The position numbers and the translations under genes were made by a program. A DNA stretch of 39,813 nt from Herpetosiphonaceae bacterium (lineage in GTDB: Bacteria > Chloroflexota > Chloroflexia > Chloroflexales > Kallotenuaceae): contig DASUTC010000066.1 of assembly GCA_036374795.1 (NCBI GenBank), positions 1 to 39,813 of the forward strand, read 5' to 3'. The notes beneath the pieces were generated by a model that saw nothing but the letters and a program-made list of their open reading frames with translations, had not been told where the DNA came from and did no database searches. Positions 33,035 to 39,813 of the stretch are shown here, one piece after another; within the stretch, counting starts at the first letter, position 1; every line of letters starts with the position of its first letter.

Positions 33035-33990
33035 CGGCGCCGCTTGGCGGTGTCCTGCCCTCGAATATCCTGGCGGGCCTGCTGGAACTCATGCCGCACC
33101 TCGGCTCGAATCAGCCCTACTACGGACTCCAGGTACCGGGTGTCGCCCAGGAGCTGTGGACCCATCTCGACGTACACGATCTGTTTAATCCTGCGCAGGT
33201 CGAAACAATCGCGCGGCAGTTCAGGCCCGATCGCGAGATCATTACGTCGCATGCGGCTCTCTGTATCGCGGCGATGCACGAGGTCGCGCCCGATGGGCCG
33301 TATCTGATCGGCGGATTTTGCACCGGCAGTATTCTGGCGTTCGAGATCGCCTGCCAGCTCCAGCGGCTCGGAAAGCCGGTGGCCCTCCTCACGCTGATCG
33401 ATCCGCCGTCGCCGGGTGCCGTTCAGCAGCCTGGGCCACCAGACGATACCTCGCCAGCCCATGCCGCACAGATCGCAGCGCTCATCGACAGCCTCAAGCG
33501 GCCCGATCCAGCGGAGGTGGCCTGGTTTATTGCCCGCGATCTCGCTAATGAGCGATTGACGGATCAATCCAGGGTGATGGATCTGGATGCGCTGACAGCG
33601 GCATTGCATCGTCTCGATCCTGACGACTGGTGGCCGTATGTCGCCGCAGCGCTGAAACAGGCGCAGGGTGTCAGGGGCGATGTCGATCCACAAGAGCTGC
33701 GGCGGCTCTTTATGATTGCACAGATCAATATCCTGAGTCTCAACTATATCGTGCGGAGCTACGTCCCGCAGCGCTATGCTGGCCGGATCACCATCATCCA
33801 GAGCGAGCAGTTGTCCGACGACGCGGCCATGCGACCGATCGAGTGGCAGCAGATCTCTACTCAGACGGTCGCCCATCGTCTGGTGCCCGGCGATCATGGC
33901 ACGCTTTTTCTTCAGCCCAACATCCAAATCCTGACGCAGACGCTGTGTGAGTGTATCGCAGAAGCCGCCGCGCCTGTCCAGGAACGCTGA
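32776..33990 (+). pseudogene. carrier and thioesterase domains of the NRPS, out of frame with the first part
   Basis: C-terminal 404 residues of the same synthetase. The carrier domain has the phosphopantetheine site GGHSLL (Ser codon 32815-32817). The thioesterase (from about 33000) is a type I alpha/beta hydrolase; its nucleophile elbow reads GGFCTGS, with Cys (codon 33319-33321) in place of Ser. GDHGTLF near the end holds the catalytic His. No ribosome site or good start is found in this frame; a GTG at 32827 would leave out the carrier Ser. If the frameshift is real, the part is probably not made or acts only as a free thioesterase. Confidence 0.8.
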
Positions 33991-34053
33991 ACACGATATA
34001 GGGAGGCTGCATTAAGGATCGGTACATGCCGATAATCGTACTTTTCTCCCTAC

Positions 34054-34084
34054 AACCACCCGTCCTCCAAGAAAACGGATGGTT
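34054..34084. terminator. hairpin between NRPS and TetR genes
   Basis: Arms AACCACCCGT and ACGGATGGTT pair with one mismatch around an 11-base loop, followed by TT. It lies 64 bases past the NRPS stop and 17 before the end of the convergent TetR gene. Confidence 0.4.
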
Positions 34085-34100
34085 TTAAGCACCAACCTGC

Positions 34101-34697
34101 CTACGCATCGTCGCATAGCCCAAATGCATCGCGGATAGTCGCACGCTGCAAGCGGTGAAACATCTGCGCGAGGGCTTCGGGGGGATGGGGCTGGCGCTTC
34201 TCCAGCCACCAATGCACCAGGGCGAACTGCGCTCCGGCTAGATAGCTCGCCAGCACATCAAACGGGATAGCGCTGTCGGCTTCGGCAAAGGCGGCGCGCA
34301 GGCTCGCTTCGATTGCCTGCGCGCTCCGGTCACGAATTCGGCGCTGGATCAACTGATTATCCTTGCCCTGAAAAATCGGATACAACAGCGACCGCGCATC
34401 TGCAAGATGCCGGAACGCGGCTGTCACCGCCGATGGCACTTCGGGCGACAGCAGCTCTTCACGCGAGGGGAGGTAGTGCGGCCCGAAATGGAACCGGCTG
34501 AGGATGGCTTCGTGGCAGCTCATGAATAAGTCGTCTTTGCTGCTGTAGTGCAGGTAGAACGTCGTCCGCCCGACGTTGGCGCGATCCACGATCTCCTGAG
34601 TTGTGATAGCATCATATCGCTGCTCGCCGATCAGCTCGATCAGCGCCTGTTGCAGCAGCTTGCGCGTGCGCTGGACCCGCCGGTCTGTCTTTGTCAT
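34101..34697 (-). CDS. TetR/AcrR-family transcriptional regulator
   Basis: A 198-residue regulator. The DNA-binding part is classical: RTRKLLQQALIELIGEQRYDAITTQEIVDRANVGRTTFYLHYSSKDDLF. The C-terminal half is a ligand-binding helical domain of the TetR_C group (LASYLAGAQFALVHWWLE). GGGAGGA precedes the ATG. It is divergent from a small membrane protein gene, and an inverted repeat lies between them. It may control that pair or itself; its ligand is unknown. Confidence 0.92.
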   Translation of the reverse strand: MTKTDRRVQRTRKLLQQALIELIGEQRYDAITTQEIVDRANVGRTTFYLHYSSKDDLFMSCHEAILSRFHFGPHYLPSREELLSPEVPSAVTAAFRHLADARSLLYPIFQGKDNQLIQRRIRDRSAQAIEASLRAAFAEADSAIPFDVLASYLAGAQFALVHWWLEKRQPHPPEALAQMFHRLQRATIRDAFGLCDDA

Positions 34698-34746
34698 GAA
34701 GCATCCTCCCGATCGAGGCTAAGGTTTCTGAACAATTCGCGCACGC

Positions 34747-34762
34747 TGTTCACAAACGAACA
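34747..34762. promoter_or_regulatory. candidate TetR operator
   Basis: Arms TGTTC (34747-34751) and GAACA (34758-34762) with a six-base spacer, 50 bases before the TetR start and about 90 before the small membrane gene. Size and symmetry suit a TetR dimer. Confidence 0.45.
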
Positions 34763-34849
34763 CATCCCGCGCTTTGACGATTGACGTTCATCGGCGAACC
34801 CTGATAGTCTGTCCGCAGAACGTCTGAAAGTATACTGGGAGAAATAAGC

Positions 34850-35074
34850 ATGTCGCAACCTCACGGGAGTCCCGACCGGGAACTCGCCACCCCGACACCA
34901 CCGGGCACACCCCGCTGGGTGAAAGTGTTTGTGATCGTCGTCGCCGTCGTGGTCTTGCTATTCGTCATCATGGCCTTCGCCTTCGGCGGTAATCACGGCC
35001 CTGGTCGTCACATGCCGCCCGCTGGTGCTGGTGGCTACACCCTGCCTATCGCACACGGGGTACAGCAGCTATGA
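34850..35074 (+). CDS. small single-helix membrane protein
   Basis: A 74-residue protein: a Pro-rich N terminus (GTPRWVKVFVIVVAVV opens the helix), one long hydrophobic segment, then a Gly/His-rich tail (GGNHGPGRHMPPAGAGG, ending in IAHGVQQL). Similar small proteins are common beside DUF2269-like genes. GGAGAAATAAGC precedes the ATG. Its stop overlaps the next start as ATGA, so the two are coupled. Function unknown; the His-rich tail might bind metal (inference). Confidence 0.7.
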   Translation: MSQPHGSPDRELATPTPPGTPRWVKVFVIVVAVVVLLFVIMAFAFGGNHGPGRHMPPAGAGGYTLPIAHGVQQL

Positions 35075-35604
35075 CCATGCCACCCGGCCTGCGCAAGCTC
35101 GCGCTTACAACGCATGTCATCTCCTCAGTCGGCTGGCTCGGCACTGTTGTTGCGTATCTCGCTCTCGCCATCGCCGCGTTGAGCAGCCAGGATGCGCCAA
35201 CGGTGCGCGGCGCGTGGATCGCTATGGAACTGACCGGCTGGTTCGCCATTGTGCCGCTGAGCGTCGCCTCGCTGCTCACCGGCCTCGTCCAGTCGCTGGG
35301 CACGCCGTGGGGCTTGCTCCGGCACTATTGGGTGCTCTTCAAACTCCTGCTCACCGTGTTTGCGACGATCGTCTTGCTGCTGCATATGCCGACGGTGAGC
35401 TACCTGGCGGGCGTAGCGGCTGAGACGGAGGGTGCTCATCTGGCCGGGCTGCCGGGAGAGCTTTTCCATGCCGGCGGCGGCCTGCTGGTGCTGCTCGTGA
35501 CAACGACGCTGTCGGTGTACAAGCCGCGTGGCCTGACCCCGTACGGGTGGCGTAAGCAGCAGGAGGAGCGCACGGGATTACCAGCCGGGCATACAGCGAC
35601 ATAG
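35071..35604 (+). CDS. DUF2269-like membrane protein
   Basis: A 177-residue protein with four helices. The start LRKLALTTHVISSVGWLGTVVAYLAL is typical of DUF2269-type membrane proteins, with a conserved His near the first helix. The segments LTGLVQSLGTPWGLLRHYWVLFKLLLT and LFHAGGGLLVLLVTTTLSVYKPRG follow. Overlaps the small membrane gene by four bases. Role unknown; conserved histidines in helices suggest a possible haem or metal site (inference). Confidence 0.75.
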   Translation: MTMPPGLRKLALTTHVISSVGWLGTVVAYLALAIAALSSQDAPTVRGAWIAMELTGWFAIVPLSVASLLTGLVQSLGTPWGLLRHYWVLFKLLLTVFATIVLLLHMPTVSYLAGVAAETEGAHLAGLPGELFHAGGGLLVLLVTTTLSVYKPRGLTPYGWRKQQEERTGLPAGHTAT

Positions 35605-35999
35605 GCATCGGCAAGCAGCCTCGCACCCCAACCCAGCAGGATCTTCCAGGGCGCGCCTTGGCGAAGGCGCGCTCGTGACTGTCCGGAGCCGCTGCGCTCC
35701 ACGCGCTTCCTCGGCACTGAGCCAGCGCTGATGCATTTGCAGAGCGCCAAAGACCCTGCGCAACCCGCTCAGGCCGCAGTTGACATGCTCTGATCACGAT
35801 AGGCGATTTCACTTAGCTGATGCTCGCCATTCCACCATCCCATTTTGCAGACATATGATCTACGATCAAGCTGTCGACGCGAGACTCAAGCGCAGAGACA
35901 TTCATGGATGCCCGCGCCGCGAGGACGAATCGCGAAACACGGTGCGACGCAGACCATGCCGCGCCAGGATATTGCCCTGATGGGTGAGCGAGGAAAGGT
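35605..35999. other. gap between DUF2269-like gene and copper ATPase
   Basis: 395 bases with no supported gene. A strong hairpin lies at 35651-35672. An AT-richer stretch near 35840-35870 (with TATGAT at 35854-35859) may contain the ATPase promoter, but no good -35 is seen and no CueR- or CsoR-like operator is evident. Confidence 0.45.
35651..35672. terminator. hairpin after the DUF2269-like gene
   Basis: Perfect nine-base arms GCGCGCCTT and AAGGCGCGC with a four-base loop, 47 bases past the stop. Confidence 0.6.
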
Positions 36000-38555
36000 A
36001 TGACACACGCAACAGCGCCACACGATCAGCAGGTGACGTTGAGATTGGAAAACATTTACTGCATGGACTGTGCCGATGAGATCGAGCGCGCGCTCCGCTC
36101 AAAGCCCGGCGTTATCGCCGTCCACCTTGATTGGGCAAGCAACATCGCGCATGTGCGCTACGATGCGCAGGCGGTGAGCCAGGACGAGATCGAGCGCCGC
36201 ATTGCCGCGACCGGCTGCGCATGCAGCACCGAAGACCAGATGCAGCCCACGGCGCATGATCACGAAGACCACATGCAGCCGAATGCGGGCCGCCGCCTTC
36301 GACGCCTGGAGCACGCCGTCGATGTGCAGCCGATTACGCTGGGCACTAAGTACGATCGGATGCAGTATGAGGTTCCGGCGACGGACGCGGGCAAACATGG
36401 CGGCGGCGCAGCATCCAGTCAGGCGGCGATGGACCACGCGGCGATGGGCCACGACATGGCGGCGATGGGCCACGACATGGCGGCGATGGACCACGCGGCG
36501 ATGGGCCATGATATGTCCGATCCCACGATGGCAGCCGCCATGGAGCGCGACATGCGCAACAAATTCTTCATCGCGCTGCTCCTGACGATCCCGACGGTGC
36601 TCTACTCGCCGCTGGGCATGAACCTTCTGGGCATTCTGCTGCCGACCTTCGGCCTCGATATGAACTGGATCATGCTGGTGCTCTCCACGCCGGTCGTCTT
36701 CTACTGCGGCTGGATCTTTCTTGCTGGCGCGTACCACTCGCTGCGGCGCGGCATGCTCAACATGAGTGTGCTGATCGCGACCGGCGTGCTGGCAGCGTAC
36801 GTCTTCAGCGTGCTGATCACTTTCCTTGGCGGCGAAACCTTTTTTGAGGCGGCGGCGATGCTGGTCACGTTTGTGCTCTTCGGCCACTGGATGGAAATGC
36901 GCTCACGGCGCGGCACCAGCGATGCGCTGCGCGCGCTCTTCGACCTTGTGCCGCCCCAGGCGACGGTGATTCGCAACGGTCAGGAGCAGACGATCCCCAG
37001 CAGCGAGGTCCTCGTGGATGACATTGTGGTCCTCCGGCCCGGCGACAAGGTGCCGGTTGACGGCGTGGTGACAGACGGCGAAACCAGCATCGACGAGGCG
37101 CTGGTGACGGGCGAGAGCGTGCCCGTCAGCAAGCGACCGGGCGATGACGTGGTCGCGGGGTCGATCAACAGGAGCGGCAGCATCCGGTTTCGGGCTACCA
37201 AAGTCGGCGCGGACACGACGCTCGCGCAGATCGTGGAGCTGGTGCAGCGCGCCCAAAGCTCCAAGGCACCGGGCCAGCGTATCGCCGACAAAGCCGCGCA
37301 ATATCTGGTCGTCCTGGCGGTCGGATCGGGCATTATTACCTTTATTGCCTGGTACGTCTTTGGCGGCGTGGCGGCGATCACCGCGCTGACCTTTGCGATC
37401 TCAGCGGTCGTGATCGCCTGCCCCGATGCGCTCGGTCTGGCGACACCCACCGCCGTTGCGGTCGGGACGGGCATCGGCGCGCGGCACCATATTTTGATCA
37501 AGGATGCGGCTACGCTGGAGAACGTCTCCGGCATCACCGCGATCGTCCTCGACAAGACCGGCACACTCACCGAGGGCCAGCCCGCGCTCACCGATGTTGT
37601 CACCACCAACAGCGGCGATCAGGCCGCATTGCTGCGGCTTGTGGCGTCGGCGGAGCAAGGGTCGGAGCATCCGCTGGCCGAGGCGATCGTGATGGGAGCA
37701 CGCGCGCGCGGCCTGCAACTGGTCGATGCGACAAACTTTGAGGGCATTGCCGGGCACGGCATTCGGGCGCGCGTCGACGGGCGGCGCGTGCTCGCCGGGA
37801 ATCGCAGGCTGATGCAGGATCAAGGCATCGACATCGCGGCCCTGGAGGCGGACGCGGCGCGACTCGCGGAAGGCGGCAAGACGCCGATGTTCATCGCCAT
37901 CGACGGACAGGCGGCGGGGCTGGTCGCGGTGGCGGATACGATCAAGCCATCCTCCCAGGAAGCGATCCGACAATTCAAGGCGCTGGGCATCGAGCCGATC
38001 ATGATCACCGGCGACAACCAGCGCACCGCCGCCGCCGTTGCCCGCGAGCTAGGGATCGAGCGCTTCTTTGCCGAGGTGCTGCCCGCCGACAAAGCGCGAC
38101 ATGTGCAGGCATTGCAGGCGGAAGGCAAGCGCACGGCGATGGTAGGCGACGGAGTCAACGACGCACCCGCGCTGGCGCAGGCCGACATCGGGATCGCTAT
38201 CGGCGCAGGGACAGACGTGGCGATCGAAACCGCTGATGTGGTGCTGATGCAGAGCGATCCGCTCGACATTATTCGTGGAGTTAAGCTGTCAAAGGCGACC
38301 GTGCGCAAAATGAAGCAGAATCTCGTCTGGGCATCGGTGTATAACGTGCTGGCAATCCCGGTTGCGGCAGGGGTGCTCTATCCATCATTTGGCATCTCGC
38401 TGCGGCCTGAATGGTCGGCGCTGCTGATGTCCGTCTCGTCGATCATCGTCGCCGTCAACGCCGTGCTGCTGAAGCGGGTGGAGCGGGATCTGGGCGAGCC
38501 TGCGCAACCGGCGGGCGGAACAACCGCGCAGCGGCAGCCAGTCGCCGCAGCCTAG
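36000..38555 (+). CDS. copA: heavy-metal (copper-type) P-type ATPase with a CPD motif
   Basis: An 851-residue metal-transporting ATPase. The N-terminal HMA domain (about 10-80) has C21 and C24 in IYCMDCADE. A linker of about 35 residues is Met/His-rich repeats (AAMGHDMAAMDHAAMGHDM). Then come the membrane helices, the TGES loop (LVTGESVPVSKRPGDDV), the transport site CPD at 474-476 (IACPDALGLATPT), the phosphorylated D518 in DKTGT, TGDNQRT and GDGVNDAPAL. Most copper pumps have CPC, so Asp here is unusual and may alter the metal. AGGAAAGGT lies before the ATG. The substrate is probably copper or silver (inference). Confidence 0.92.
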   Translation: MTHATAPHDQQVTLRLENIYCMDCADEIERALRSKPGVIAVHLDWASNIAHVRYDAQAVSQDEIERRIAATGCACSTEDQMQPTAHDHEDHMQPNAGRRLRRLEHAVDVQPITLGTKYDRMQYEVPATDAGKHGGGAASSQAAMDHAAMGHDMAAMGHDMAAMDHAAMGHDMSDPTMAAAMERDMRNKFFIALLLTIPTVLYSPLGMNLLGILLPTFGLDMNWIMLVLSTPVVFYCGWIFLAGAYHSLRRGMLNMSVLIATGVLAAYVFSVLITFLGGETFFEAAAMLVTFVLFGHWMEMRSRRGTSDALRALFDLVPPQATVIRNGQEQTIPSSEVLVDDIVVLRPGDKVPVDGVVTDGETSIDEALVTGESVPVSKRPGDDVVAGSINRSGSIRFRATKVGADTTLAQIVELVQRAQSSKAPGQRIADKAAQYLVVLAVGSGIITFIAWYVFGGVAAITALTFAISAVVIACPDALGLATPTAVAVGTGIGARHHILIKDAATLENVSGITAIVLDKTGTLTEGQPALTDVVTTNSGDQAALLRLVASAEQGSEHPLAEAIVMGARARGLQLVDATNFEGIAGHGIRARVDGRRVLAGNRRLMQDQGIDIAALEADAARLAEGGKTPMFIAIDGQAAGLVAVADTIKPSSQEAIRQFKALGIEPIMITGDNQRTAAAVARELGIERFFAEVLPADKARHVQALQAEGKRTAMVGDGVNDAPALAQADIGIAIGAGTDVAIETADVVLMQSDPLDIIRGVKLSKATVRKMKQNLVWASVYNVLAIPVAAGVLYPSFGISLRPEWSALLMSVSSIIVAVNAVLLKRVERDLGEPAQPAGGTTAQRQPVAAA
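36423..36514 (+). repeat. imperfect 21-base tandem repeat in the ATPase gene
   Basis: About four copies of a 21-base unit containing GCGGCGATGGGCCACGACAT, alternating with GATGGACCACGCG. It encodes Met/His heptads (DHAAMGH, DMAAMGH) in the linker between the HMA domain and the first helix. The unit is a multiple of three, so copy number can change without loss of frame. Confidence 0.75.
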
Positions 38556-38590
38556 GCGCTGTCGAGATCGGGCATGGCAAGCGAAAGATC

Positions 38591-38636
38591 GCGCCGGATC
38601 GGCCTGGTGAGATGAGCCAGGCGACCGATCCGGCGC
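38591..38636. terminator. very strong hairpin between copper ATPase and second NRPS
   Basis: Perfect 12-base arms GCGCCGGATCGG (38591-38602) and CCGATCCGGCGC (38625-38636) with a further inner pairing CCTGG/CCAGG. It lies in the 143-base gap between two convergent genes and probably stops transcription from both sides. Confidence 0.7.
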
Positions 38637-38698
38637 TTCGGCTGCGGAGCCTTTGAAGAGCTATGAGCAGCCTGTCTTGCGCGCTGCTCGCCCGTCGA

Positions 38699-39813
38699 TC
38701 AGAGTTCTCCCTCATCCCAGCGAGCGTCATCGGTCGCGGCAGACAGCGAATTGACAGGGTCGATCGGGCCGCCAAGCAAGCTGTGCAGATAGATATGGTC
38801 ATCCGCAAGATCGAACCAGTGGCGGATCGGAGCGAAATCGAAATTGCCGATCTGGCACAGCCCGATCCGGCTGGCAGGGGCCGAGATTTCCAGGTGCTGC
38901 GTGATTAATCCGGCCTCGATCAAACAAAAATCTCGGCTGGATTGCCCATACATCGGCCCGATCGCGCTCAGCTTGCCGAGCAGAAAGAGTGAAAAGGCCG
39001 ATCGATCAAAGATCGGCTGGTTGATCCAGGCATGGAGGTTTCGGTCGAGCCGCGCGGTAGAAGCAAGCTGCACGAGGCAATGGTCAGCCGGATGATAGTA
39101 GTAGGTGCCTGCGGCAATCCCTGCGACCCGATCCGGCTTGATATACAAGTAGGCTTGCACCGGATACAGCCCACCGGCAGAGCCCCACGCATATTTGGGC
39201 GTTCCATCGAGCGTTTCCTGCCGTAAGCACGCCAGCCATACGCTGAGCTGCGCGAACGAGAGCGGCTGGCTGTCAAACGTGCGGTGGCTGCGCCGCTCGC
39301 GGGCCAACGATCGCGGATCGCTATCGAGCGTGTGATCGGCCAGGCTGATGCGCGGTCTGGCAGGTGCGTCGCGACGAAGGCCGGGCTGTGTGCTCTTGAA
39401 GCGTGTCCGCTCTTCGGGATCATCCAGCACGTCAAACGCCAGGGTCGGATCGGGTGTCGCGCTGGTCGGCGGGGCGGTGCGACTCGTCACGCTGGCGTCT
39501 TGTGCCGTCCGCTGCGCGTAGAACTCCGCGATAGCACGGGGAGTTGATAGACGGACCAGCTCATCAAGCCTGGGACGAAAGCCAAACTCGGCTTCCAGCA
39601 AGTTGGCGATCCTGACAATATCGACCGAGTTCGCTCCAAAGCTCAGCAGGTCGGCATCATGGTCGATCTGATCCAGCTTGAAAACGCTGGCAACCAGCCG
39701 CGCGATCGTCTCCGTCCGTGGCGCGTGTGTGGATGGCGCGGGCGGCGCGGATGCGGAATGCGTCGCCGGGTCGGGGAGCGCACTTCGGTCGACCTTGCCA
39801 TTGGCCGTGAGCG
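38699..39813 (-). CDS. 3' end of an NRPS: adenylation end, carrier, thiazoline-oxidase-like domain (partial)
   Basis: The gene enters from the right edge; its start is not in the window. The visible 371 residues begin inside motif A10 (LTANGKVDRSALPDP). A carrier domain follows with LLSFGANSVDIVRIAN (Ser codon 39626-39628). The last 240 residues are an FMN nitroreductase-like domain of the SagB/ThcOx kind: RRSHRTFDSQPLSFAQLSVWL starts it, and GSAGGLYPVQAYLYIK, GTYYYHP and EAGLITQHLEISAP are conserved. Such domains oxidise thiazolines or oxazolines to thiazoles or oxazoles on a carrier. No thioesterase follows, so release must be by another protein. Confidence 0.88.
   Translation of the reverse strand, partial: LTANGKVDRSALPDPATHSASAPPAPSTHAPRTETIARLVASVFKLDQIDHDADLLSFGANSVDIVRIANLLEAEFGFRPRLDELVRLSTPRAIAEFYAQRTAQDASVTSRTAPPTSATPDPTLAFDVLDDPEERTRFKSTQPGLRRDAPARPRISLADHTLDSDPRSLARERRSHRTFDSQPLSFAQLSVWLACLRQETLDGTPKYAWGSAGGLYPVQAYLYIKPDRVAGIAAGTYYYHPADHCLVQLASTARLDRNLHAWINQPIFDRSAFSLFLLGKLSAIGPMYGQSSRDFCLIEAGLITQHLEISAPASRIGLCQIGNFDFAPIRHWFDLADDHIYLHSLLGGPIDPVNSLSAATDDARWDEGEL

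Noticed and set aside
36423-36514. CRISPR-like or intergenic repeat
   Set aside because: The units lie wholly inside the ATPase reading frame and code for a Met/His-rich linker without spacers.
1-39813. tRNA, rRNA, CRISPR arrays and insertion sequences
   Set aside because: I looked for cloverleaf-like patterns, regularly spaced direct repeats and transposase motifs and saw none.
29594-39813. One continuous biosynthetic cluster from the first to the second NRPS
   Set aside because: The TetR, DUF2269-like and copper ATPase genes lie between, the two NRPS genes face each other, and a strong hairpin separates them. They may be related, but the window does not show it.

Overview
The window is high-GC bacterial DNA with short operons, AGGAGG-type ribosome binding sites and NRPS genes. 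The gene content (a fused rhamnulose-1-phosphate aldolase/lactaldehyde dehydrogenase, LutABC, NRPS modules, an eCIS-type leader protein) fits a free-living, probably aerobic Chloroflexota of the Herpetosiphon/Chloroflexia kind. That placement is an inference from content; no rRNA marker is present.

Left part (about 1.2-16.6 kb): one long minus-strand operon for L-rhamnose use. From its promoter at 15540-15568 the order is ABC ATPase, two permeases, periplasmic-type binding lipoprotein, rhamnose mutarotase (rhaM), rhamnose isomerase (rhaA), fused aldolase/lactaldehyde dehydrogenase, lutA, lutB, lutC, a second stand-alone aldolase (rhaD) and rhamnulokinase (rhaB). The set would take external rhamnose to dihydroxyacetone phosphate plus L-lactate, and the lactate on to pyruvate. 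A divergent DeoR-family regulator sits beside the promoter, which has a textbook -35/-10 pair and an inverted repeat just after the start site. A YciI-like gene and a small Gly/Ala-rich protein lie at the left edge.

Middle part (16.6-29.3 kb): a patchwork of single genes. These are two small unknowns, a DoxX-like protein, a degenerate receiver domain, a secreted trypsin-like protease, an eCIS-leader protein that lacks the usual DUF4157 peptidase, a VOC protein, an MFS exporter, a bS21 paralogue, a four-helix membrane protein, a transmembrane terpene cyclase homologue (Pyr4/PaxB type), an alpha/beta hydrolase, and a divergent MFS transporter/LacI regulator pair. The DoxX and MFS exporter genes share a nearly identical inverted-repeat promoter of MerR-type layout.

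Right part (29.6-39.8 kb): an EntF-like NRPS module (C-A-PCP-TE, predicted serine) broken by a one-base frameshift at the start of its carrier domain and carrying a repeat-derived insert in the A domain. Then come a TetR regulator, a small membrane protein plus DUF2269-like pair, a copper-type P-type ATPase with CPD instead of CPC, and the 3' end of a second NRPS (A-PCP-thiazoline-oxidase-like) running off the right edge on the minus strand. Several strong hairpins separate convergent genes. I saw no tRNA, rRNA, CRISPR array or transposase.
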